Below the pieces are notes generated by a model. That model did not search any database. It saw nothing but the letters and a program-made list of their open reading frames with translations, and was not told where the DNA came from. Source: Marsupella aquatica (taxonomy: Eukaryota > Marchantiophyta). From it: a stretch of 64,000 bases of DNA. The stretch is taken from NCBI GenBank assembly GCA_973895155.1, contig OZ316891.1, positions 26,040,001 to 26,104,000 of the forward strand, written 5' to 3'. Made by a program: the position numbers and the translations under genes. Shown piece after piece: positions 31,354 to 42,882 of this stretch; within the stretch, counting starts at the first letter, position 1, and every line of letters begins with the position of its first letter.

Positions 31354-32431
31354 GTCCTCCTGCAACTGGTTGCTCTTGTTGCATGATCTGAGGCTGAATG
31401 GGACTCCTTGGTTGAGCTCTCGTGGGATTCGCCTGGAGGGTATGAGTAGACATTGTGAATTATTAGGTGCCAGTCATTTCAGGAGTCTTGAGACGGCCAA
31501 CTTTAGATCCAAGGGCAATTTTTACAGAGTTATTGTTACGCACTTGGAGGGTAGTCTGGCCTCTAGTGTTAAGGGGCATGGGGTTTTGGTCCCTAGTGGC
31601 TGGCTTGAGCCGGTGGACGGGGTTTTGGGCTTGGGGCGCCTTTCTCTCTGTGTGTGTTTGCTCTGTCTTTTCACCGGGGCGGGTTTTACCTCCAGTGTTA
31701 ATTGATGGGGCTTGGCCCTCCTTTCTTCAAACAAACCAACAACAAAAAATGACTACAAAGATGGATTCAAGACTTGATCAGGCCCTTTGGATGGTAGGGC
31801 ATCAAAAATTCCAAAAAATAGGGTAAGTCTGCAGTAGTCATAGTCACTCAGATCTACCTCTGCTGCACAGGGCGCCACTACTTGACTTGGGGCGCCACTA
31901 AACCTACAAAATAAACCCCAACATTTTATTGGATGACTTAATGAATTATGTATAAGCTTAAACTTGTTTGGTGTGATCTCTAAAGTTCAATGTACCTACT
32001 GAGAAATGATGGGATGTTGGACACCTCCAACACTCAATCCTATACACTCAAAACATCTCTATTTTACTAAGTGTAATCTACTCCAATTGTGCACTTTTGT
32101 TTAGTTACACACAGCAAAGTTCAAACCAAAACTAGGCAGCTAGTACCTTCTTTGAATAAGTTAACAGATCCTAAAGGGTGTTTTAAAGTAATATATATTC
32201 TTTTGCAAAACAAATAGAGGAAACAAATGACTTTAAGAGGAAAGATACTAAGGGGAAACAAATGACTTAGTTAAAGGAAAGGTTCTAAAGCTCACATTTT
32301 TGAGGACATCAGATTGAGTGTTAGCATATGTCAAAAAGTCCCAAATTGTTTCTGTAGTTTTGTTGAACTTTACAGATCACACTAAACAATTTTAGGTTCA
32401 AACAGAATTCATTTAGTCATTTACTGAAATA

Positions 32432-32484
32432 TAGGGGTTTATCCAAAATTACCATATATTTTCATAATTTTGGATAAACCCCTA
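32432..32484. repeat. Perfect 20-bp inverted repeat with 13-nt loop
   Basis: TAGGGGTTTATCCAAAATTA (32432-32451) is exactly complementary to 32465-32484. It sits next to the inverted copy of the LINE target sequence and may be the hinge of a foldback element. Confidence 0.9.
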
Positions 32485-32590
32485 CCCATTTGATACCATC
32501 CAAAGGGTAGGGTCAAGTATTGAATCCATCTTTGTGATCAATTATGTCCACAAGATGCTGAACGGGCCTGGGTACTAAGTACTTTCTTGC

Positions 32591-32679
32591 AGCAAAGTGA
32601 ACATTTTGTATCTCAAAGTTCATAACTAGAACAGCAAAGTGGAACATTTTGTATCTCAAAGTTCATATTAACTAGAACA
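32591..32679 (+). repeat. Tandem duplication, about 44-bp unit
   Basis: AGCAAAGTG.AACATTTTGT followed by ATCTCAAAGTTCATA and ACTAGAAC occurs twice in direct order with a four-base insertion in the second copy. Confidence 0.85.
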
Positions 32680-34894
32680 TGTGTAAACTCACTGCAGCGA
32701 GACTCAATTTTGATATTGAAAATATTTGGAAAAAGATAGCCAATACAACGTGGGGCAGATTGCAGCACTTGGCTGCAATCACTCGGCCAACGTACTAAGT
32801 GCAAATTAAGACTTACGTCAATTTCCTTCTAGGCTTTCCTTGCTTCCTTGCTATCTGATTTATGCTTGGAGATGAAGCGCAGAGTGCATTTCATACATCT
32901 CGGCTGCACCAGAATTTTGGGCAGAGGTGGTTCACTAATTTAGCTATGCGGGCGTAAATCATATTCACAAGGCTGACAGGATTTCACAGATTATCAAAAT
33001 TAATCTTGTACAACATCAGAATATGACAACTTTCATTCAACAAGTTTTGGCATTCACGACTAGCACTCCGCTGTGTGTCGGTTTTCCGAATGGAGAGCTC
33101 TTATTTTCTTCCAATACAAGCTACTTAGATGCTAAGCCCGGCTTAAAGTCCTTGGTGAATTTTGTCGACAGACCTGAGTCATCCGAGATTTAAAAATGAG
33201 TTGCGACTTTCGTTTCTATCAATGGGTTTCAGGACTCAGTCGCGCCCACAAGACACACGGGTGCATCAGATGTTAGAATCCCATGGCAGGTAAGATTCAT
33301 AGAGGGGACCGGGGCTCAGTTTTGTGCACAACAAGACGGGTCTTGAAATTCGTGATCGTTTCCAGTAAGGAGAGCTTTCACTTTACCCCCTCGAAATTTC
33401 ACACCCACCGGATGTGATGTAGTATATATACATAAGAAGTCAATGTTTTGTTTCGCTGATTGAACTGACTAAACCACATCTCCCCTGAAATCAACATGCC
33501 CTGAAATCAACATGGCAGCACTCCACAGTCCGTATTCAGGCGATATGTAGTCTGGAAATTATGCATTCGACGACTTAAATGTTGACATCCACAATTGCTC
33601 ATTCGAAAGGATCTTGATGGCCAGTTTGCTATACCAAATCGTGCTTTACTTCTGAAATGTTTTACTTTGCCAAGGTTGAATGTGAGTCTATGTTGATCCT
33701 TTATCGCTTGTTGTTTTAATATAGGTTCCAAAGAAGCTCGAGAAACGTACATTTGTACAAAGATGTAGAGCTACTCGATCGGTCGATTTCTAAGCTTTTG
33801 ATTCAATCCGGATCGGAGCTATTTAAGTACAGTAGACGCCTTTGTCTTCCCTTCATAATGGCAAGTGTTGGTTCGGCTAGTTGTGCCTTCGTCTGTCCTT
33901 GATAATGTTTCCAACGGTGTAAGGTTCCCCTTCAATTTGTCCTAAATTCTTCTCAAGGATTCGAGATGATAGACTGCGCACAGTGCCTCTGTGCGTTTCA
34001 ATAGAGTATATATTTCTTAAAGGACAGATAACATCCACAGTAGTTGGTCTGATGGAATTGATTTTTGCTTTTCTCTTTCGATTATGCCCACCGCGCATCG
34101 CGTGCGATATCCTTGCATGTGAATGAGCGCCACTTGGTGGAGGAGGAGACAAAGGAAGACCTGGTACTGAATTAAGTTGGTGATTGGATCAACTTTGCTG
34201 TCTCATCCGGTATGGAAGGTGGGCCTGCACTAGATGCCCAAGGCATGGCCTTCGATTCACCCCCGCTCATAGTCTCCTCGCCGAAGATAAGACATGCCCC
34301 ACCACATTGACGATTTGAACAGCAGAGATTAGAGACATGCATAACTTTACTCGTGGCCGGGTCGTGCTTAGCGAATGCCTCATCAGGTTGATTTTTCACG
34401 CTACAGCTACTTGACTCTGTCAATCTGATTATCAATGGGTAGAGTAGATTCCATTTAAGCCCAGAATTTCAAGAATATTGGACAGATTGGACCAAACGGA
34501 CAAAAGGCCTTGACAACACGAACGCGTCTCCCACACCAAAAGCGAATTATTGAGGAGCTGGTCTACAGGTACCATCCCAATTCCCACAAGCTCCCAAAAG
34601 ACTAAAAGAGTGATTCGACTGTAGTTGGAGTCCCAGCCAGTTGCGTTCCAGTTCGATCACCTCTCAGCCTTCTCTGTCCTCAAACTCCTGCTAATAATTT
34701 GACAATGCTCGGCAACTGGCCGAGTATTGACCTTCCAGAAATAATTGAACCACACGAGCTTGAACAAAATGAGTACAGTCCATGTGCGAATAAAGTAATA
34801 CAACTTTTAAGTTCTTTGGTACTAAAGATGTTTCAATTGACAAATATTCACAAATATATTTATTTTACAATTATATGTATTTTTTTCATTCTTA

Positions 34895-35375
34895 AAAAAT
34901 AATTGAATTTCATTCAAAAAGCCAACATATAAGGGGGTGACCCACAAAGGGGGTTGGCACCCAGGTGGACCCAAAGGTCATTAACCCACAAAAGCAGAGG
35001 GGCCAGCACCAGGGAAGATTAAGCATACCCAGAATGGGAGCTAAACTAGACATTAATAACTGCAGAAGGAGTGGCAAAACTCCAAAGACCGGCCAGTGAA
35101 CACGGAACCAGTAGGGTACCCATCAGTGCATCCGTGATAGAGTCGCTAAAAACTATCGGCCTAACTTGCAGCATAGCTCCTCAACCTGAACACAGACCGA
35201 GAGGATTCATGGTGGTTGGGGGGAGGGGGGAAGGGGGGAACTGGTGGCACTTGGAGTATCTCCTCATGCATATCCCACAGCCCAACCCAGGTCCCATAGT
35301 TGAAGACATGTCATTGAGCGAGTCTGCAAAAGAGGAGGACAATTTTATGTTGTCATGGTTCATGTGTCAATAAAC
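34895..35375 (-). mobile_element. Possible 5'-truncated LINE 3' end
   Basis: On the minus strand the last open stretch reads SSLAPILGMLNLPWCWPLCF and then VPTPFVGHPLICWLFE before a stop, followed by GAATGAAATT and an A-rich run. Tryptophan-rich hydrophobic 3' tails ending in GAATGAAATT are typical of plant LINE 3' ends, and the LINE at 24.4-31.7 kb has a similar W-rich tail. No reverse transcriptase core and no target duplication was seen. Confidence 0.35.
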
Positions 35376-36534
35376 TACTGTAGTTTGACACTAATTAAAG
35401 ATGTTTCAAATGACAATGCTCTCATAAAAAAATTTTGTATTTACAATTATGTGCAAGTTTCTTATAATTATGGCCAACAAGTTTTTTCTTATACGGTTTT
35501 TTTCTTCCATGGTCAACAAGTTTACCAAATAACTGGAGTGGCCATATATAAAAACAGTGACATATTATACTTACAACAAAAGTAAAAACAATATTTTAAA
35601 TTGAACCCATCTTTAGTTACAATGTAATTAAAGTTTGTAAAATAACATTAAGTATCTCAAACCCAGAACTTTATTACTACTTCTTTAGAGATGATTCTTT
35701 GGTGATATCATCAACTACTACATGTGCAACAAGAGTGCCAACAAATTTGAAGGAGCGAATAAAATCTAGTCATATAAAATCCAGTGATTTTTTAGGGCAA
35801 AAGGAGGACCTAATATCTTGGGAAGGGTATCTTTAACAAGCTACTACAGTAGAGTCAGAATATAATTATGGTACATTCCAGAGTCTCTTTTTTTTCATTC
35901 TTGGATTGTGGTCAAAAGGAGGGCCTATTCTCTTGGGGGGGGGGGGGGGGGGGGGGTTTAACAGACTACTAGAGGGTAAATGTTGGCGTGAAATTATCTA
36001 CCACTATGATAAGGGATCCTCCCAAATCTATCCATCCTCCCTTTACAAAATTGAAAAAGGAGGTAACAAATTGTGCCTTCAAAATATTGTTATTGAGGGT
36101 TATTTAAGACTCTTGGATTGATTGAAATGGATGTCCAAAATTGTATTTTACGGACCCCCCATGAGAGGTCCCTTGCAAATTTCCTGTCACAAGGTTGCAC
36201 CACATCAGCACAACCAGCCACAAACAGGAACAATCCTATTTTTGACATTAACAAAAGCGCACATTCATGTTTGTGGCAAAAGCAACGTAACTTTTGGGGT
36301 GCCATGCCGTAAGTATTAAGCATAAAAAAACCAGCATACAAAGGAAAAGATATCATTTAGTAAAATAAAGTTATCATTCTGATGTTTGTCCGGGTACATG
36401 TTTGTCAATGATATATCAATGTTTTATATCAAAAGGCTTGTATTTTCTTTAATTATTTGCAAGTTTGAAAAGACCAATCAACAGAAATGTACATAGTTAG
36501 AACCCCTTTGGCTCCCCATTGTAAAATTAAATAA
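35376..36534. other. AT-rich intergenic DNA
   Basis: No gene is seen. CAAAAGGAGG.CCTA followed by TCTTGGG occurs twice (about 35799 and 35913), the second running into the long G tract. Confidence 0.4.
35935..35956 (+). repeat. Homopolymer of 22 G
   Basis: An uninterrupted run of 22 guanines. It can form G-quadruplexes, and its exact length is unreliable in sequencing. Confidence 0.9.
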
Positions 36535-37010
36535 TCAACCTCCTTACTACTTGATGAAATGTGTCAATGTTTGATTCATTGGAAAACTCAAGATCAAGAT
36601 TTAAAAATGCATGACCTCTGTAGTACTATCTTGATAAAATCTCTCAATGTCACACTCATTGGAAAGCTAGAGTAAACTTAGAAACTAATCATCTCCTTGG
36701 TACTTGACAAAATCTATGAATGTTAGGTTCATTGGAAAGCTATAGAAGTTTGAATACTCATGATCACTCTAATTCTTGACGAATACTCCCAATGTCACAC
36801 ATTAGAAAGCAAGAGAGATTGAAAACCTCATGATCTATTTAGTACCATGACAAAATCTGACATGAAATTTGTCAATGTTAGATTCAATGTTTGAAAGCTA
36901 AAAGAATTCATAAACTCATGATCAAAATTTCTTATTGTCACACTCATTGGAAAGACAAAGAAATTCAACAACTCATTTGAAACTTGACAAAATTTGTCAA
37001 TCTGAGGCTC
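36535..37010 (+). repeat. Degenerate tandem array, about 80-bp units, six copies
   Basis: Units carry TTGACAAAATCT.TCAATGT, CACTCATTGGAAAGC and AACTCATGATC in the same order. Copies are well diverged and vary in length. No coding sense seen. Confidence 0.8.
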
Positions 37011-40000
37011 GCAAACCCTTTCTCGATTAAGAGATATCACAATCTTGTCACCATCACCAACTTAGCCATTGCAAACAAGATTGCCAAATTGATTTCTTTG
37101 ATTACGTCATCATCGCTTATCCACAACACTTGCTTGAATTATTTGTGTCCCTCCAGTTTTCAACTGAAGCTCACTCTAAACATAGGTTGACGCCAAATGC
37201 AGCCTCTATGTCAAAGAAATAATTGTTGGTCTCCCCCTCACACCATAGCTTGTTGGGGGATAATCCTTATCCCGAAACACCATGCACATGTGAACACCAT
37301 GCATACAAAGTAGGCGACACAACGAGTATGTGGTTCACGTCTCGACTGAGGCTACGTCCACGGGAAAGCAAGAGACCTCTATTTCTCTCTTGCCCAACTC
37401 TAACAATGAACTGAAGATCCACCAGTGGCTGATGCATCACTGCTAACCTTAGCTAAGTCTTGACCTGAGTTAGCCTAACGTTAATCCTAGAGTTACAAGA
37501 CTAAAAGCAATACTCAACGTAGCTTTCTTAAATTAAAAAAATTACAAATCCTTCATGTGAAGTGATGGCTCATCCGTTTTGTGCGTTCTTTCCACCAAAT
37601 CGACAACCGCTCTTTCGCCAACAGCTAAGTGTTGTCTTCCAGTCGTGTGGCAATAATGTTCAATGTAACTCACAAACAATCAATCAGGAATGGTAGAAAC
37701 ACGATTTCTCTAATGTGTAAGCAAAAACTGTCAAAAAACTCAATTTCTTCACATTCAACCTTCCGTTCGATAAATCTCTTGTATCTTTTGAGAGTTCTCA
37801 TTTGAGCACACACCAAAACCATTGGTTAGTGTTTTGTTGAAAATTGATTTCACTTCATCACACACATATTCTTTGGATGAATATGGGGGTCCACGAATTA
37901 ATTGAAGATAGACTATATTAAGATATCATACATGTGCTACAGTAGGATTTTTCAAAGTAAGATTGAATTGGCATGGAGCATCAAAGTAAGATTGAATTGA
38001 GATAGAGATTTTTGGCAGGGAGCCCATACGGGGCAAATAAATTGACATCCAAAGGGTTTCAGCTTTTGCTTTAAGAGAGGAATTTCTATTTTGTCTTTTT
38101 TCCTAGTTTTTGTCTCTCATTAATGATATTGAAGATAGGAAAAAGGGAAGAGGGAGGGACGAGGCAGGGGAGGGCAAGGTAAGCAGACAAGGTGGACCAC
38201 AGTTTATACAAAACTGAACAAACAAAGCACAACGTCAGAAAGCAAAAGTAATACAAAGAGTAGAAACACCAAACACTAAAAAGGAGGCCAATATAACCCA
38301 AAACCAAGAAGAAGAAGGAGAAAGAGAACTACCCATTCACTGTTGTGATGAATCAATTGTCCTCAGCTAAAAGAAATGTGTCAAAAGCTAGTGATGTACA
38401 TCTAATGTCCTGACTAAGATTTTAAATGGGACAAAGATATCCTGAGGCACACTAGCACTCACTCTAAAAAGTGAACCATAAATCAATAAGTGATGACAAC
38501 CAAACACATGTTAGTTTCATTTCCTCCTCCCCCCCCCCCCCCCCCCAGCACACCCCCCCCAAAAAAACTGCAGTAGGTTTATGGCCCCGCCTAGGTAGAG
38601 TGATCTTACTCTAGATCTCTTCGGAATAAATACTGAATGTCCCGATTTTCATACCAATCGTGTGTGTCGGTGTATGTGTGTGAACATTTTGAAATGCCAT
38701 TCATTACCTGTATGATTGTTGTGTGTGTTGTCGTGTGGGCCGTGTTGATTATAATTACCTTCTACCAACACGGTCTTGGAAATCGGACGTCTATAGATAA
38801 TGATGATTGTCATACGTGAATCTTTCGTGAGGCGCACCTGGGCCCCACCTTCAGCCATGTACGTGCTACAGCCTTATATTACATGAGGGTATTTAAATTT
38901 CCCTTTTCCCTCGTTTTTAGAACGCTTGTTCTGTGGCTCTGCTCGATGAGGTAGTACACGGGGACGACTGTTCGAATTACTTCTTAGTCTTTTTTGAATA
39001 AATAAATTCTAACAATATTGCAATTGGCCTCCAGACCAAAAGAATGCCAGTTTCACTAGTGGAAATTTCGGAAAACCTGCATGAAAAGGCTCACCAACGT
39101 TACAAATAGTCTAGTGTTTTATACAAGCTCTCTTATAAATCGGAGGTTATGGCTGTTGAGGCAATTTGGCTAAGCGAGCCAAACCAATGACTTGTTCAAC
39201 CCATGAATATCCTAACCTCGTTTACCCTCCAGCTTGAGTTTTCTTTGTTTAGTTTAGTGGCATCCACCTATTTTTGTCTCCTAGTTAATGTAAAATGACT
39301 CAAAACATGTTAGGTTATGCCTCCAGTATAATATGTTTATTTTGGTAATATTAGTTAGGTTTCATCAAATTAGGATAGCATTTATTTGAGTTCCAGATTC
39401 ACATAGCCATGAGAATATTTATACCCAAGAATACCCTAATTTGGACTTCCAACTCTCTAAGTTACTTTCTGGCCAGCAGAATTCCTCTTCAATGAAGGTA
39501 TATGTTTGATGGACTCCTTAGGTGAAAACCCTGCCTTCATGGACTACATGGTCGCATCGACAGGTTCATTGGTGACAATTTGGACGGCCATGCAAAATTC
39601 TGTGCATGTGGTTTCCTGAGTTTTCTATATGGTTCTAACGTTCTAACCACATCTTTGCAGTAACTATTTATTGCACAAAAGCACAGTCCACCATGATCAA
39701 TACCTAGTGCCATCGACACAGTTCAACCACGGGATGCAGAATTAAGGTAGACTCCTTTTTTGTGAAGACATATTCGGCTGTCTTTGGATGGTTTTTGAAT
39801 TTAAGGTTGTGTGAACTTACAACTTACCTTGTCACCAGGGAACTGGTGCTCAATGCAGTTTGGAATCTTTTGATACAGTTGGTTGGCATCTTGTGTTATC
39901 TTGTGTCAAGCTACCCGTCAGGTCAAACCGGCTGCTGGATGAAAGAAGGCTCCCCAAAAAAACAAAAAAGAACATCCTGAAAGAGTTGACACATGGGAGG

Positions 40001-40110
40001 CCTAATCAAACAATTATTAAAAACGAAGAGGTCCAACGGCTTGGGCAGGCACCCTTCCCAAGAAGGCCAAAGCTCCCCCCCCTCCTCCCCCCCCCCCCGC
40101 CCCTGCCCTC
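37011..40110. other. Intergenic DNA without recognised genes
   Basis: Open frames are under 75 codons with no motif. A run of 18 C lies at 38529-38546 and a C-rich tract at about 40073-40098. No element ends were found. Confidence 0.4.
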
Positions 40111-40113
40111 TTT

Positions 40114-40520
40114 CCCCTGACGCAGTCAAACAACTCGAGTAAAATATGGGCGCCTCCCAGTAGTGTAAACTGTGTTATATTGTGAAACCTCATTACCTCA
40201 TGCCTCTTTGGAGATTTATCGTACCTGCAGTCATCGGTCAGTAAAATGAAATGAACAACTCTAGTCAGTCCGTCTGGCGCAGTCTAAGAACTCAACTAAA
40301 ATAGTGGCGCCACCAATACTGTAAAACACTGGCTTGTATTGTGCCCCAGCTCTACATGGAGGGTCCCTTTGGGGATTTAGCGTCCGGCCGGTCATCAGCC
40401 CGTAAAATTATAGCGCCTCAAGTCAGTCCGTCTGACGCAGTCTAACAATTCAACTAAAATAGTGGCCCCACACCAATGCTGTAACACCTTGTAATTATCA
40501 TATTGTGCCTCAGCTCTAAC
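40114..40520 (+). repeat. Tandem array, about 160-bp units, three copies
   Basis: Shared order: GACGCAGTC or GGCGCAGTCTAA, ACTCAACTAAAATAGTGGCG, CCACCAATACTGTAA, TTGTATTGTGCCCCAGCTC, GGGGATTTAGCG, GTCATC.G.C.GTAAAAT and AGTCAGTCCGTCTG. The last copy is partial. The same unit type reappears at 41368-41640. Confidence 0.8.
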
Positions 40521-41367
40521 ATTCCGCTTGTGGGGAATGGTCATTTAAAAAATTTCAAATCAAAAAGTTTTCTCAATCTGTTTTTCTAGGTATTCCACTT
40601 GTACCTAACATGTGTTCACTGCCCATTTCAAACAGATTATGCCTTTTTGGGGTATTTGCTTTATATGAAAAATATCAGGTTCTTGGAGTTGAGTTTCCTC
40701 TCCACTCTGGAATTTGCTTGCATGCTTTTCCATCCCTTTGTTTCCAGATGGACATCCATGTTTGCCATAGAAATAGGATAGATTTTTGCAACCCAGATGG
40801 ATTGTAGTGAAATTGACTATTTCCTTTTCTTGCCACATTTTCACTCCTCGGAAACGATATCAATGAGTGAAGGTGTCAAACTATCATGGTCCATGGGGGT
40901 TACGTGGCTCACCAGGGCTCAGTCAATGTGAGCATCATTTTCATTTTTTGAGGTCCAATTTTGACCCTTGGGTGCCAAATGTTTTTGATAATTCTTTATT
41001 AGGGCTCAAACTAGATTAAAAGAATCTCCAATCCAATTGGGTTTTGCTTATAGGGTATATTAAATGCCCAGTCTCACAAGTTCTTTTTTTTTTAGTTCAT
41101 TGTACATGCGTATTATGACCAACTGGAAAGCAACCCCAACCCTTACGTTATCATTTTTCTTAAACAACAGACTCTAAGTGTGCGCTTACAAGCCTTTGAA
41201 TATACTAAAATTCTGGCCTCAGGCTGGCCTCAGGAGGGGGGTGAAATAAGGGGGGGGGGGTGAGATATGAATCTCTCCTCCACTTGTAGAGTGTCATAGC
41301 TAACTGCAACTTAAGGACCTATTTCTCGAGGACCTTCTAGAGCCAAGACAACCAAATTACTAAGGTA
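40521..41367. other. Sequence separating two halves of a tandem array
   Basis: AT-rich, without recognised genes. Related repeat units on both sides suggest this block was inserted into, or diverged within, an originally continuous array. No terminal repeats were identified. Confidence 0.4.
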
Positions 41368-41640
41368 AACTAACTGCACCACCCAACACTGCCTTTTATA
41401 TCGTGCCCCAGCTTTCCGTGCTCAGAACGGCCCTAAGAATATGGTAAACTAACTCCGCCACCCAACACTGTATTTATATCGTGCCCCAGCTTTCCGTGCT
41501 CAGAACGGCCCTAAGAATATGGTAAACTAACGGCGCCACCCAACACTGTATTTATATTGTGCGCCAGCTTTCCGTGCTCCTTCGCAATTTTAGCGTGCCT
41601 GCCGTCATCAGGCACGCAGTAGAAGAACCTAGTCAGTCGG
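41368..41640 (+). repeat. Three short repeat units upstream of the receptor kinase
   Basis: CGCCACCCAACACTGTATTT, ATATCGTGCCCCAGCTTTCC and GTGCTCAGAACGGCCCTAAG recur at about 83-bp spacing; the third unit continues into CAATTTTAGCGTGCCTGCCG and GAACCTAGTCAGTCGG as in the 40.1-40.5 kb array. Each unit has a TTTATAT box before a GC-rich stretch. Confidence 0.9.
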
Positions 41641-41674
41641 CCCGTCCGTCCGTCCGTCCGTCCGTCCGTCCGTC
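41641..41674 (+). repeat. CCGT tetranucleotide microsatellite
   Basis: About eight CCGT repeats, growing out of the GTCAGTCCGTC motif at the end of the array unit. Confidence 0.95.
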
Positions 41675-41689
41675 GGCCGGTCGGTGAGA

Positions 41690-42882
41690 GTCACGTACAG
41701 AGCCGCAGTGCGGGAAGTCTTTGAATGCGCGCCGCCGAAGCCTAGAGTAGTAAAAGTCTAGTAGTAGGAGTAATAATAATAGTAGGAGTAATGTAGCAGA
41801 CTAGCAGCAGTCTGGAGTCTGGACGACTGGACTCTGGAGACCAGACGTCCAGAAGAGACAACCCAGTAGTGAGACCCACCGCAATCCCGCATTGCTCTGC
41901 TTTGGGCATTCCAATCTCGAGCACACAGCCTGCATCATTACTGCTGTACGAGACAGGTCTGCTGTTGCCTGTTGCCGACTTGCCGCTCTGTGGAGTGCGG
42001 AGGCGAAGGAGACGAAGACGAGAGGTGAGAGGAGTGAAAGGAGTGAAGGGAGTGACAGAGCCGTGTTGAGATCATGCCGTTGTGTGTGGTGTGGGGTTAC
42101 TTTAAGAGAGTTTGGGATTGAGGGGCTTTCTGTGATCTTTCGTGAATCTGTGTGGATGGAGATTGGCGTGTGACGAGCTGTGAGCTGTTTGTTGTTGTGG
42201 GCTTGGCTTGGCTTGGCTGGGCTAGCGGGCGGAGAGAGCGCGGTCGTTGACAGATTTGGGATCGTTCTTTTCGTGGAGGAAGGGCGGGCGACTGTGTTTG
42301 GGGTTTGACTTCTGAGTTGCTTCATCGGTGGGGTATGACTGAGCGTGTGTGTAATGGTTGATGTTTCGGAGCCCAGGAGCCGTGTTGTAGCGGATTGGAG
42401 TAGAACATTGCGGTGAGGAAGCGGAGAAGGTCGAGGGATTAGCATTGCGGAGAAGACAGCTGTTGGACTGGTGCTAGAGACGATCCTGGGACAGTGTTAG
42501 GTGTTGTTTGGCTTTGATTTACGAGATTGGAGACTCGGGATGCCGGCGAGATGCTTGAGGGCGGCGGAGGGGGAGGAGGAGGAGGTGGCCGGCGATCGGG
42601 TAAGATGAAGCGTTCATCGGATTCTGGAGATTCTGTGTTTGACAGGGGTGGAATGATTTAGAGTGCTGTGTAATTGTATAGAGTTTTCGGTTTAGTAGTT
42701 GGGAGGAGATCCTTCAAGCGTTTGGGCAGTGGAAGGGTTGCAAACGGAGTCAGCAGTGGGATCCAGCGGTGGCTCGCTCTCGCTGTAAATTTTTGGTATA
42801 GGCGCACAGGTTCGGGCTTTACGACGAGCTGCCTTCTCGAGCGAAGGATTCCATTATCTCAGTAGAGTTCAAGCGACTGCTT
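41690..42882 (+). other. Promoter and leader region of the receptor kinase
   Basis: More GC-rich than flanking DNA and without a long frame on the gene strand. A minus-strand frame of 214 codons (41801-42445) is low-complexity and is treated as chance. Long 5' leaders are common for plant receptor kinases. Confidence 0.45.

Larger units (their letters stand above)
24378..31749 (+). mobile_element. Full-length LINE (non-LTR retrotransposon)
   Basis: A perfect 16-bp target-site duplication TGACTACAAAGATGGA lies at 24362-24377 and 31750-31765. The 3' end is adenine-rich (AAACAAACCAACAACAAAAA). ORF1 (nucleic-acid-binding, CCHC) is followed by ORF2 (endonuclease, reverse transcriptase, zinc-binding C-terminal region). 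ORF1 starts only 17 bp after the left duplication, so the 5' UTR is very short or the insertion is slightly 5'-truncated. ORF2 is interrupted by about 0.95 kb of foreign sequence and several point lesions, so the copy is dead. Confidence 0.93.
31766..34890. other. Repeat-rich intergenic DNA, no recognised gene
   Basis: The first 50 bp continue the pre-insertion target of the LINE. An inverted relative of that target (CCAAAGGGTAGGGTCAAGTA, then GAATCCATCTTTG) lies at about 32490-32570. Open frames of 60-90 codons at 33507-34435 (minus) have no known motif. Confidence 0.4.

Noticed and set aside
36118-36319. Two overlapping frames of about 65 codons as a small gene.
   Set aside because: Both are open over the same DNA in different frames with no motif; chance.
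41801-42445. Minus-strand frame of 214 codons in the receptor kinase leader.
   Set aside because: Low-complexity Ser/Pro/Thr/Leu-rich composition opposite a GC-rich leader; no domain.
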